Assembly: GCA_938016625.1 (NCBI GenBank)
Contig: CALILB010000053.1
Location: 1-5,552, forward strand
Source of the DNA: an uncultured bacterium
GTDB taxonomy: Bacteria; Acidobacteriota; Thermoanaerobaculia; Multivoradales; JAHEKO01
DNA: 5,552 nucleotides
Direction: 5' to 3'
Positions 1 to 5,552 of the stretch are shown here, piece by piece. Below the pieces are notes generated by a model. The model did not search any database and was not told the origin of the DNA. It worked only from the letters and a program-made list of their open reading frames with translations. The position numbers and the translations under genes were made by a program. Within the stretch, counting starts at the first letter, position 1; each line of letters opens with the position of its first letter.

Positions 1-1
1 C

Positions 2-586
2 GGCGAGGACGGCACGGCGCATGCCGTGACCGTGGTCCAGGCGGGCCCCTGTCTCGTGGTGCAGAGAAAGACCAAGGACAAGGACGGCTACGAAGCGGTC
101 CAGCTGGGTCTGGTGGAGGAGACTCCTGCCCGCCGTGTCAGCCAGCCGATGGGGGGGCACTTCAAGAAAGCCGGTGTCTCGCCGACCCGCAAGGTGGGTG
201 AGTTCGAGATCGAGGCCGAAGAGGAGCTCAAGGCCGGAGATCAGATCCAGGCCGACATTTTCGATGTCGACGATTATGTCGACGTCATCGGAACCAGCAA
301 GGGTAAGGGCTTCCAGGGTGTCATCAAGCGCTACGGGTTTGGCGGCGGTCGTGCTACCCACGGCTCCATGTTTCACCGTGCACCCGGTTCGGTCGGTCAG
401 TCGGCCTATCCGTCGCGTGTCTTTCCGGGAATGAAGATGCCCGGTCGCATGGGGAACGCGCGGGTGACGGTCAAGAACCTGCGAGTCATCAAGGTCGATG
501 CGGAGCAGAACCTGGTCTATCTCAAGGGAGCGATTCCCGGTCCGAAGAATGGATACGTTGCTCTTCAGCGAGCCAAGCGCGGCTAG
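2..586 (+). CDS. rplC: 50S ribosomal protein L3 (5'-partial)
   Basis: L3 is a primary 23S rRNA-binding protein that helps start 50S assembly; its central extension reaches toward the peptidyl-transferase centre. The reading frame is open from base 2 and gives 194 visible residues. The first ones, GEDGTAHAVTVVQAGPC, match the family's N-terminal strand after the usual opening, so about 15 residues and the start codon lie upstream of the window. The GTG at 26 is internal and not the start. Diagnostic stretches are TSKGKGFQGVIKRYGFGGG, the ATHGSMFHRAPGSVGQ loop, and MGNARVTVKNL with VDAEQNLVYLKGAIPG near the C-terminus. The position matching E. coli Gln150, methylated by PrmB, is alanine here (codon 404-406), so that modification is not expected. 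The TAG stop is followed 20 bases later by L4. Identity is certain; only the left end is missing. Confidence 0.98.
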   Translation, partial: GEDGTAHAVTVVQAGPCLVVQRKTKDKDGYEAVQLGLVEETPARRVSQPMGGHFKKAGVSPTRKVGEFEIEAEEELKAGDQIQADIFDVDDYVDVIGTSKGKGFQGVIKRYGFGGGRATHGSMFHRAPGSVGQSAYPSRVFPGMKMPGRMGNARVTVKNLRVIKVDAEQNLVYLKGAIPGPKNGYVALQRAKRG

Positions 587-606
587 AGAGTCAAAGGTCA
601 GAAGCC

Positions 607-1230
607 ATGAAAATCGCAGTCAAGAATCTGCAGAACAAGAAGGTCAAAGACATCGATCTGCCGGAGGTCGTCTTCGACTATCCGTACAAGGAGCATCTGA
701 TCCATACGGCGGTCCAGGCCTATCTAGCCTCCCAACGGAGCGGTACGCACCACACCAAGCTGCGTTCGGAAGTCTCCGGCTCGGGTCGCAAGCCATGGCG
801 GCAGAAGGGTACGGGACGCGCTCGGATCGGTAGCATCCGTTCGCCGTTGTGGCGTACCGGTGGTGTCACCTTTGGCCCGCGTCCGCGCAGCTATGAGAAG
901 AAGCTGAGCGCGGGTGAGCGACGCGGGGCGCTCAAGTCGGCTCTCACCCAGAAGCTCAAAGACAAGGAGATCCTGGTTGTCGACAAGCTCGAGCTCGAGA
1001 GTCACAAGACCGGTGAGCTCGCCAAGTCGCTCGCCAAGCTGGGGGTCGAAGGTAAAGCGCTGCTGGTCGACAAGTACGACAACGAGAACCTGATGCTGGC
1101 GGCACGCAACAACCCGCATTTGAAGACCGTCGACGCCCTGGCCGTGAATGTCTACGACATCGTCGATCGACCCCAGATCGTGGTGTCGGTAGAGGCCCTG
1201 GGTCGCATCGTGGAGGTGTTGTCCAAATGA
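607..1230 (+). CDS. rplD: 50S ribosomal protein L4
   Basis: L4 binds 23S rRNA domain I early in assembly, and its long loop forms part of the exit-tunnel constriction. In E. coli it also represses the S10 operon through the leader RNA; that leader is outside this window, so regulation cannot be judged here. The protein has 207 residues, close to the family's usual length of about 200-210. The tunnel loop spans about residues 56-100 and contains SGSGRKPWRQKGTGRAR, GSIRSP and GGVTFGPRPR. The lysine matching E. coli Lys63, a macrolide-resistance site, is present as Lys67, so it looks wild type. The globular C-terminal half carries the expected LAKLGVEGKALLV and NLMLAARN segments. The ATG at 607 is preceded by a moderate ribosome binding site, AAAGGT at 593-598. 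The stop overlaps the L23 start by four bases. Confidence 0.99.
   Translation: MKIAVKNLQNKKVKDIDLPEVVFDYPYKEHLIHTAVQAYLASQRSGTHHTKLRSEVSGSGRKPWRQKGTGRARIGSIRSPLWRTGGVTFGPRPRSYEKKLSAGERRGALKSALTQKLKDKEILVVDKLELESHKTGELAKSLAKLGVEGKALLVDKYDNENLMLAARNNPHLKTVDALAVNVYDIVDRPQIVVSVEALGRIVEVLSK
1212..1218 (+). promoter_or_regulatory. Shine-Dalgarno for L23, inside the L4 coding end
   Basis: GGAGGTG lies 8 bases before the ATG at 1227, within the last codons of L4. A strong site in the upstream gene combined with an ATGA stop/start overlap suggests that L23 translation is coupled to L4. Confidence 0.8.
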
Positions 1231-1517
1231 GAATCCAGGACGTGATCCGTCGGCCGCTCATCACCGAGAAGTCGACCAGTCAGCGGGACGTGGTCAACAC
1301 CGTCGCCTTTGCGGTCGACACCCGGGCCAACAAGATCGAGATCAAGCGGGCCGTGGAAGCCCAGTTCAAGGTGAAGGTTGCCGAGGTGCGAGTAGCTCGT
1401 TTCCGCGGCAAGATGCGGCGTCAGGGCAGATTCATGGGACGCCAACCGGACTGGAAGAAGGCCTATGTCCGTCTGGCAGAGGGCGAAAAGCCAATCGAGT
1501 TCTTCGAAGGGGTGTAG
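1227..1517 (+). CDS. rplW: 50S ribosomal protein L23
   Basis: L23 binds 23S rRNA domain III at the tunnel exit and is the main docking site for trigger factor and the signal recognition particle. The 96 residues match the family length. The N-terminus MRIQDVIRRPLITEKST is typical, and Glu14 corresponds to E. coli Glu18, the trigger-factor contact. NKIEIKRAVEAQFKVKV is the conserved helix-strand segment, and FRGKMRRQGRFMGRQPDWKK (about residues 59-78) is the basic loop that extends into the tunnel. WKKAYVRLAEGEKPIEF closes the domain. The start is fixed by GGAGGTG 8 bases upstream and by the ATGA overlap with the L4 stop. L2 begins 6 bases after the stop. Confidence 0.99.
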   Translation: MRIQDVIRRPLITEKSTSQRDVVNTVAFAVDTRANKIEIKRAVEAQFKVKVAEVRVARFRGKMRRQGRFMGRQPDWKKAYVRLAEGEKPIEFFEGV

Positions 1518-1523
1518 AGGAAT

Positions 1524-2354
1524 ATGGCACTCAAGAAGTACAAACCGACCAATCCAGCCAGCCGTGATCGCACGGTGGCGACCTTCGATGAGTTGACCGC
1601 CAGCAGCCCGCACAAACCGCTGACGGTCGGCAAGAAGAAAATTGGTGGACGCGGCAACAGCGGTCGTATGACCGTCCGCTTTCGCGGTGGGGGGCACAAG
1701 CGTCGCTATCGGGTCGTCGACTACAGACGTGAGAAGCACGGTGTGCCGGCGAAGGTGGCGACGGTGGAATACGACCCCAACCGCTCCGCGCGGATCGCCC
1801 TGCTCAACTATGCCGACGGTGAGAAGCGCTACATCCTCTGGCCTCACGGCCTGGGAGTGGGGTCCGAGGTGATCTCGGGTGAGACGGCTCCGATCAACCC
1901 GGGCAACGCGTTGCCGCTGCACAAGATCCCGGTGGGCACGATCGTGCACAACATCGAGCTCAAGATCGGCAAGGGCGGCCAATTGGTCCGCAGTGCCGGC
2001 GCCGGGGCGCAGTTGATGGCCAAGGAGGGCCAGTATGCCCAGGTGAAGCTCCCCTCGGGTGAGGTACGAAAGGTCCATATCGAGTGCTACGCGACGATCG
2101 GTCAAGTGGGCAACTTGGACCACGAGAATATCTCGCTGGGCAAGGCCGGACGAAAGCGCTGGCTGGGAAGACGACCCCACAATCGTGGTGTGACCATGAA
2201 CCCGGTCGATCACCCGATGGGTGGTGGAGAGGGACGCAGCTCCGGAGGACGGCACCCTTGCACACCGTGGGGGGTTCCGACAAAGGGCTACAAAACCAGG
2301 AACAACAAGCGCACCGACGGCATGATCGTTCGCCGGCGCAAGAAGCGGAAATAA
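1524..2354 (+). CDS. rplB: 50S ribosomal protein L2
   Basis: L2 is among the most conserved large-subunit proteins. It binds 23S rRNA domain IV, supports subunit association and is needed for peptidyl-transferase activity. The product has 276 residues, against 273 in E. coli. The N-terminal RNA-binding part shows GRMTVRFRGGGHKRRYRVVD (about residues 47-66), followed by VEYDPNRSARIAL and the SH3-like segment IPVGTIVHNIELKIGKGGQL. The C-terminal signature MNPVDHPMGGGEGR contains His230, the equivalent of E. coli His229. The end is the usual basic tail, TKGYKTRNNKRTD followed by VRRRKKRK. The ATG follows the L23 stop by 6 bases, with purine-rich AGAGGAA immediately before it and GAAGGGG a little further upstream. 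Nothing is truncated or fused. Confidence 0.99.
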   Translation: MALKKYKPTNPASRDRTVATFDELTASSPHKPLTVGKKKIGGRGNSGRMTVRFRGGGHKRRYRVVDYRREKHGVPAKVATVEYDPNRSARIALLNYADGEKRYILWPHGLGVGSEVISGETAPINPGNALPLHKIPVGTIVHNIELKIGKGGQLVRSAGAGAQLMAKEGQYAQVKLPSGEVRKVHIECYATIGQVGNLDHENISLGKAGRKRWLGRRPHNRGVTMNPVDHPMGGGEGRSSGGRHPCTPWGVPTKGYKTRNNKRTDGMIVRRRKKRK

Positions 2355-2369
2355 GGGCGGGGTAAACCG

Positions 2370-2657
2370 ATGGCTCGATCACTAAAGAAGGGCTTCTTCA
2401 TCGACTACCACTTGGCTGACAAGTTGGAGGCCATGGAGACGAGTGGCCAAAAGAAGGTCATCAAGACCTGGTCCCGGAGATCCACCATAACGCCCGAGAT
2501 GGTCGGTCACACCATTGCGGTGCACAACGGTATGAAGTTCATTCCGGTCTATGTCACCGAGAACATGGTGGGTCACAAGCTGGGTGAGTTTGCCATGACC
2601 CGAACATTTCGCGGTCACGCCGGAACCAGAGCCGAGAAGATGGGGCGACCCCGGTAG
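2370..2657 (+). CDS. rpsS: 30S ribosomal protein S19
   Basis: S19 sits in the 30S head with S13, binds the 3' domain of 16S rRNA and contributes to bridges with the 50S subunit. The 95 residues match the family, which is usually about 90-95. The opening MARSLKKG, the block KKVIKTWSRRSTITPEMVGH (residues 28-47) and VTENMVGHKLGEF followed by TRTFRGH are unmistakable. Two positions differ from the common consensus: Phe9 where KKGPF is usual, and Met76 where EFAPTRTF is usual. Both were confirmed by reading the codons TTC at 2394 and ATG at 2595. The gene starts 15 bases after the L2 stop, with GGGG at 2359-2362 as a modest ribosome binding site. Confidence 0.99.
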   Translation: MARSLKKGFFIDYHLADKLEAMETSGQKKVIKTWSRRSTITPEMVGHTIAVHNGMKFIPVYVTENMVGHKLGEFAMTRTFRGHAGTRAEKMGRPR

Positions 2658-2686
2658 GAATTCGAGAGCTCGAGGAAGAGAAGATC

Positions 2687-3040
2687 ATGGAAGTAACAGC
2701 CAGACATCGGTATCTGCAAGCCTCGCCGCAGAAGGTGCGTCTTGTCGCCGATCTGATTCGCGGCAAGAATGTCGAGGAGGCGGCCAACATCCTGCGCCTC
2801 AGTCCCAAGGCGGCCGCCGACCCCGTCGGCAAGCTGCTGCAATCGGCTGTGGCCAATGCGGAAAACCGGGACGAGCAGGCCGACATCGACCGTCTCTACA
2901 TCAAAGAGATCTTTGTCGATGGTGGGCCGACCTTGAAGCGACTCCGCCCGCAGCCGATGGGAAGGGCGTTTCGGATTCTCAAGCGGCAGAGCCATGTGAC
3001 CATCAAGCTGGATACCCGTAAGGGTGAAACCGAGGAGTAA
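2687..3040 (+). CDS. rplV: 50S ribosomal protein L22
   Basis: L22 contacts all 23S rRNA domains, and its beta-hairpin reaches into the exit tunnel opposite the L4 loop. The product has 117 residues; the E. coli protein has 110, and the difference is mostly the acidic C-terminal tail KGETEE. Conserved parts are the N-terminal SPQKVRLVADLIRGKNVEEA, then LLQSAVANAEN (residues 50-60), IKEIFVDGGPTLKRLRP leading into the hairpin, and PMGRAFRILKRQSHVTI. The LKR at residues 83-85 corresponds to the MKR deleted in classic erythromycin-resistant mutants, so the hairpin looks intact. The ATG is preceded by a purine-rich stretch, GAGGAAGAGAAG. The 29 bases between S19 and L22 form the widest gap in the window and hold nothing beyond this ribosome binding region. 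Confidence 0.98.
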   Translation: MEVTARHRYLQASPQKVRLVADLIRGKNVEEAANILRLSPKAAADPVGKLLQSAVANAENRDEQADIDRLYIKEIFVDGGPTLKRLRPQPMGRAFRILKRQSHVTIKLDTRKGETEE

Positions 3041-3044
3041 GGAG
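3038..3044 (+). promoter_or_regulatory. Shine-Dalgarno deciding the GTG start of S3
   Basis: TAAGGAG overlaps the L22 stop codon TAA and lies 8 bases before the GTG at 3053. This near-perfect match to the 16S rRNA tail supports GTG as the S3 start, together with the family N-terminus GQKVHP that follows directly. Confidence 0.85.
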
Positions 3045-3052
3045 AGCTTAGC

Positions 3053-3700
3053 GTGGGACAGAAAGTACACCCCTACGGATTCCGCCTCGTCTACAACAAG
3101 TCGTGGCACTCCCGCTGGTATGCGGAGCAGGACTACTCCCGGCTCCTCCACGAGGATCTCGAGCTGCGGTCGAAGCTCAAGAAGCGTCTGTCACATGCGG
3201 GTGTCAGTGAGATTGACATCGAGCGTGCCGCGGACAAGCTGCGGGTCACGATCTTTACCTCGCGGCCTGGGATCATCATCGGTCGCAAGGGAGCCGAGGT
3301 CGACAAGCTGCGCGACGATCTCATGAAGATGGTGGGTCGCGAGGTCCACATCAACATCCAGGAGATCCAGCGTCCCGAGCTCGACGCGCAGCTGGTGGCC
3401 GAAAACCTGGCCGGTCAGTTGGTCCGGCGCGTGGCCTTCCGCCGAGCGATGAAGAAGTCGATGGAATCGGCCTTTCGTTTTGGCGCCAAGGGCTTCAAGA
3501 TCATGGTATCGGGTCGCCTTGGCGGTGCCGAGATCGCGCGCACGGAGTGGTATCAGGATGGCAGACTGCCGCTGCACACCCTGAAAGCGGATATCGAGTA
3601 CGGCTTTGCCGAGGCCAGGACCACTTACGGTGTCGTCGGCTGCAAGGTATGGATCTACAGGGGCGATCTGCTGCGAGAGAAGCGGCGCGCAGTGGTCTGA
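3053..3700 (+). CDS. rpsC: 30S ribosomal protein S3
   Basis: S3 lies at the mRNA entry of the 30S head, where with S4 and S5 it gives the ribosome its mRNA-unwinding activity. The 215 residues fall within the family range. The GTG start is chosen because GQKVHPYGFRL is the invariant N-terminus and TAAGGAG sits 8 bases upstream. The KH domain follows at about residues 40-105, with the GXXG loop GRKG at 77-80 in SRPGIIIGRKGAEVDKL, then EVHINIQEIQRPELDA. The C-terminal domain shows VAFRRAMKK, where Arg130, Arg131 and Lys134 match the E. coli helicase residues Arg131, Arg132 and Lys135. It continues with VSGRLGGAEIARTEWY, LPLHTLKADIEYGF and TTYGVVGCKVWIYRGDLL. The tail is short and basic. It lies 12 bases after L22 and 20 before L16. 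Confidence 0.99.
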   Translation: MGQKVHPYGFRLVYNKSWHSRWYAEQDYSRLLHEDLELRSKLKKRLSHAGVSEIDIERAADKLRVTIFTSRPGIIIGRKGAEVDKLRDDLMKMVGREVHINIQEIQRPELDAQLVAENLAGQLVRRVAFRRAMKKSMESAFRFGAKGFKIMVSGRLGGAEIARTEWYQDGRLPLHTLKADIEYGFAEARTTYGVVGCKVWIYRGDLLREKRRAVV

Positions 3701-3720
3701 GTTGAGCGAGGATTTGAACC

Positions 3721-4140
<420 letters not shown>

Positions 4141-4148
4141 GGTGAGAG

Positions 4149-4337
4149 ATGAAAGCTGCCGACATGAGAGAGCAGACAGTGGAAGAGCTCCAGGACAAAG
4201 AGAGGGAGCTGGCGGAGAAGCTTTTTGCCCTGCGACTACAGCAGGTCACAGGGCAATTGGAGAGCCCGGCCAGGATTCGCGGGGTGCGCAAGGACCTTGC
4301 ACGTGTCCTGACCGTATTGGGTGAAAAAGGCGTCTGA
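4149..4337 (+). CDS. rpmC: 50S ribosomal protein L29
   Basis: L29 is a small two-helix protein beside L23 at the exit of the nascent peptide tunnel. The 62 residues equal the usual length of about 60-70. The first helix holds MREQTVEELQDKERELAEKL, and the family signature follows in LFALRLQQVTGQLE and ARIRGVRKDLARVLTVL. The ATG at 4149 is preferred because MKAADMRE aligns with the usual MKAKELRE opening. GAGGTG at 4139-4144, which overlaps the L16 stop, provides a ribosome binding site at a rather short distance of 4 bases. The ATG at 4164 is a weaker alternative. The gene is complete and typical. Confidence 0.97.
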   Translation: MKAADMREQTVEELQDKERELAEKLFALRLQQVTGQLESPARIRGVRKDLARVLTVLGEKGV

Positions 4338-4361
4338 GGGGTTTTAGAGAGAGGCTGAATG

Positions 4362-4643
4362 ATGTCCGAACAATTGACAACAAAACCTCGGGGACAGCGG
4401 CAGACCCGCGTCGGCACCGTGGTCGGTAGCAAGATGGACAAGACCATCGTGGTGGCGGTCACCAATTCCGTGGTGCACCGGCTCTATCACCGCCATATGA
4501 AGAGAACATCGAAGCTCTATGCCCACGACGAGCAGAACCAGAGCAATCTCGGTGACGAGGTTCAGATTGAATCCTGCCGACCTCTCTCGCGCTCCAAGCG
4601 GTGGAGACTGCAGAAGATCCTGAAGCGGGCCGAGGGGAGCTGA
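4362..4643 (+). CDS. rpsQ: 30S ribosomal protein S17
   Basis: S17 is an OB-fold primary binder of the 16S rRNA 5' domain and acts early in 30S assembly. With this start it has 93 residues, slightly longer than E. coli S17 because of a short polar N-terminal lead, SEQLTTKPRGQRQ. Conserved blocks are VGTVVGSKMDKTIVV (residues 17-31), KLYAHDEQN, and GDEVQIESCRPLSRSKRWRL (64-83). Two adjacent ATG codons exist, at 4359 and 4362. The purine run ending AGAGG at 4350-4354 is 4 bases from the first and 7 from the second, so the second is slightly favoured; the choice changes one residue. This is the last gene of the classical S10 operon, yet L14 starts only 2 bases after its stop. Confidence 0.98.
   Translation: MSEQLTTKPRGQRQTRVGTVVGSKMDKTIVVAVTNSVVHRLYHRHMKRTSKLYAHDEQNQSNLGDEVQIESCRPLSRSKRWRLQKILKRAEGS
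4632..4639 (+). promoter_or_regulatory. Shine-Dalgarno deciding the L14 start
   Basis: GAGGGGAG lies 6 bases before the ATG at 4646, inside the last codons of S17. It supports that ATG over the in-frame GTG at 4601, which would overlap S17 by 43 bases and add 15 residues foreign to the L14 family. Confidence 0.8.
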
Positions 4644-4645
4644 TC

Positions 4646-5014
4646 ATGATTCAAATGGGAACCGTGCTCGACGTGGCTGACAACTCCGGGGCTCGCAAGA
4701 TTGCCTGCATCCACCTGCGTGGTGGCTCCAGCGGGCAGTACGGAGGCCTGGGTGATGTCATCACCGCCTCGGTCAAGGAGGCGACACCCGAGGGGACGGT
4801 AAAGAAAGGGCAAGTGGTCAGAGCGGTCATCGTGCGTACGCGCAGGTCGCATCGGCGCCGGGACGGCAGCCACATACGCTTCGACACCAACTCGGCCGTG
4901 CTGGTCAACGACGCCGGAGAGCCCGTCGGCACCCGTGTTTTTGGACCGGTCGCTCGCGAGCTGCGTGAGAAGCGCTTCATGAAGATCGTTTCTCTGGCGC
5001 CCGAGGTGCTGTGA
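4646..5014 (+). CDS. rplN: 50S ribosomal protein L14
   Basis: L14 is a highly conserved beta-barrel protein on the 50S interface. It forms a bridge to 16S rRNA and is also the binding surface of the silencing factor RsfS. With the ATG at 4646 the product is 122 residues, close to the family's very uniform length. It begins MIQMGTVLDVADNSGARKIA, as L14 does. The signature region is VVRAVIVRTRRSHRRRDGS, then IRFDTNSAVLV (about residues 57-87), followed by GEPVGTRVFGPVARELRE and the invariant ending FMKIVSLAPEVL. The ribosome binding site GAGGGGAG is in place. In E. coli this gene opens the separate spc operon, but here no promoter or terminator separates it from S17. Its stop shares one base with the L24 start. 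Confidence 0.99.
   Translation: MIQMGTVLDVADNSGARKIACIHLRGGSSGQYGGLGDVITASVKEATPEGTVKKGQVVRAVIVRTRRSHRRRDGSHIRFDTNSAVLVNDAGEPVGTRVFGPVARELREKRFMKIVSLAPEVL
5003..5008 (+). promoter_or_regulatory. Shine-Dalgarno deciding the L24 start
   Basis: GAGGTG, coding for Glu-Val near the L14 C-terminus, is 5 bases before the ATG at 5014 and only 2 bases before the GTG at 5011. Spacing therefore favours the ATG, giving a TGATG stop/start overlap typical of translational coupling. Confidence 0.7.
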
Positions 5015-5337
5015 TGCAGAAGGTAAAGATCAAGAAGAACGACGAGGTGTTGGTGATTCAGGGCCGGGATCGTGGGGTCAAGGGGAAGGTGCTCAAAGTC
5101 TTCCCGGCCGACGGTACGGCCATCGTCGAGCGCATCAACATGGTCAAGAGGCATACGCGGCCGAATCCCTCCAAGCAGATCCAAGGCGGGATCCTGGAGC
5201 GCGAGATTCCGATTCGTTTGTCCAACCTCAAGCTGGTCTGCCCCGAGTGCGGACGTCCCTCGCGGGTCGCGCGCAAACGGCTGGAGGACGGCAGCGGTGT
5301 CAGGGTGTGCAAGGCCTGTGGCGCTACTTTCAATTGA
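5014..5337 (+). CDS. rplX: 50S ribosomal protein L24, zinc-ribbon form
   Basis: L24 is an assembly-initiator protein that binds the 5' end of 23S rRNA and lies near the tunnel exit. The product has 107 residues, the normal length. The KOW motif covers about residues 6-35, with VKIKKNDEVLVIQGRDRGVK followed by GKVLKVF; INMVKRHTRPNPSKQIQGGI is the next conserved block. The C-terminal part holds two CXXC pairs, Cys76/Cys79 in CPECGRPSRV and Cys99/Cys102 in VCKACG. These should form a zinc ribbon, a form found in many bacteria but absent from E. coli L24. The ATG at 5014 is chosen over the GTG at 5011 because of ribosome binding site spacing. Its first base is the last base of the L14 stop. L5 follows after 20 bases. 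Confidence 0.98.
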   Translation: MQKVKIKKNDEVLVIQGRDRGVKGKVLKVFPADGTAIVERINMVKRHTRPNPSKQIQGGILEREIPIRLSNLKLVCPECGRPSRVARKRLEDGSGVRVCKACGATFN

Positions 5338-5357
5338 GAATCTTGGGAAGTTGAGTG

Positions 5358-5552
5358 ATGGCAAAGAAGGAAAAAGCTGAAAAGGCCGACAAGTCCGGCA
5401 AGAAGACCGCCAAGACGGCCGCCGCCCCGAAGGGTGGTGGAGAAAAGCACGTGCCGCGGCTGCGTCAACGCTATGCGCAAGATATCGCGCCCAAGATGCG
5501 TGAGGAGTTCGGCATCGAGAACGTCATGGCCGTTCCCCGGCTGGAGAAGATT
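5358..5552 (+). CDS. rplE: 50S ribosomal protein L5 (3'-partial) with basic N-terminal extension
   Basis: L5 binds 5S rRNA with L18 in the central protuberance and touches P-site tRNA. Only the first 65 residues are in the window. Residues 32-65 read VPRLRQRYAQDIAPKMREEF, then GIENVMAVPRLEKI, matching the family N-terminus (helix followed by the VPR-EKI strand). Before it lies an unusual leader of about 31 residues rich in Lys, Ala and Gly (MAKKEKAEKADKSGKK onward), which E. coli L5 lacks. The ATG at 5358 is preceded by GGGAAG at 5345-5350, 7 bases away. No good start codon and ribosome binding site lie closer to the core, so the extension is probably translated. The identity fits the place after L24 in the spc order; S14 or S8 would be expected next. 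Confidence 0.93.
   Translation, partial: MAKKEKAEKADKSGKKTAKTAAAPKGGGEKHVPRLRQRYAQDIAPKMREEFGIENVMAVPRLEKI

Noticed and set aside
26..586. L3 starting at the GTG at 26
   Set aside because: The frame is open upstream, and the preceding codons encode GEDGTAHA, which fits the L3 family. The gene therefore continues to the left of the window.
1152..2255. A 367-codon open frame on the minus strand opposite L23 and L2
   Set aside because: It lies antisense to two certain ribosomal genes. GC-rich third positions leave few stops on the opposite strand, the translation has no recognisable domain, and no ribosome binding site or promoter was seen for it.
2658..2686. The widest intergenic gap, with small palindromes GAATTC and GAGCTC
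   Set aside because: These are six-base palindromes expected by chance. The gap is only 29 bases and is explained by the L22 ribosome binding region.
4318..4346. A-run and GGGGTTTT around the L29 stop as a possible terminator
   Set aside because: The flanking bases do not pair into a stable GC stem, and the T-run is only four bases long.
4374..4402. A perfect TTGACA near the S17 start as a possible internal promoter
   Set aside because: At the proper 16-18 base spacing the sequence is GC-rich (around GCGGCA) with no TATAAT-like element, so a sigma-70 type promoter is not supported. Another TTGACA at 3213 inside S3 fails for the same reason.
4651..5364. A 237-codon open frame on the minus strand opposite L14 and L24
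   Set aside because: It mirrors the codons of L14 and L24, has no family resemblance, and spans three certain plus-strand genes including their junctions.

Overview
This window is a continuous stretch of the conserved bacterial S10-spc ribosomal protein cluster. All thirteen genes lie on the plus strand, in this order: L3 (5' end cut by the window), L4, L23, L2, S19, L22, S3, L16, L29, S17, L14, L24 and L5 (3' end cut by the window). Nothing else is credibly encoded. There are no RNA genes, mobile elements, CRISPR arrays, phage genes or accessory cassettes, and no gene-free stretch longer than 29 bases.

The organism is a bacterium: every protein has the bacterial form and the gene order is the standard bacterial one. 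Base composition is fairly GC-rich, about 60% by eye. L24 carries a four-cysteine zinc-ribbon end, S3 and L2 are of a non-proteobacterial type, and the S10 and spc parts are fused. By general resemblance I would guess an Acidobacteriota-like or related lineage, but this is a low-confidence inference without a database search.

Layout: positions 1-4643 hold the S10 part (rplC through rpsQ). Positions 4646-5552 begin the spc part (rplN, rplX, rplE). Junctions are tight: a 4-base ATGA overlap at L4/L23, a 1-base TGATG overlap at L14/L24, 2 bases between S17 and L14, and 6 to 29 bases elsewhere. No terminator or promoter is visible at any junction, so the whole window looks like part of one transcript with extensive translational coupling. 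The operon's promoter and any leader for autoregulation lie upstream, outside the window.

Functionally, the products are early and core ribosome assembly proteins. L3, L4, L2, L22, L23, L24, L29, L14, L16 and L5 build the 50S subunit. L4 and L22 line the exit-tunnel constriction, L23 and L29 sit at the tunnel exit, L2 and L3 lie near the peptidyl-transferase centre, and L16 and L5 contact tRNA-binding regions. S3, S19 and S17 belong to the 30S subunit.

I looked for a hidden or new system and did not find one. The modest oddities are a lysine/alanine-rich N-terminal extension on L5, a few substitutions at usually conserved positions in S19 and L16, and the unbroken S10-spc junction.
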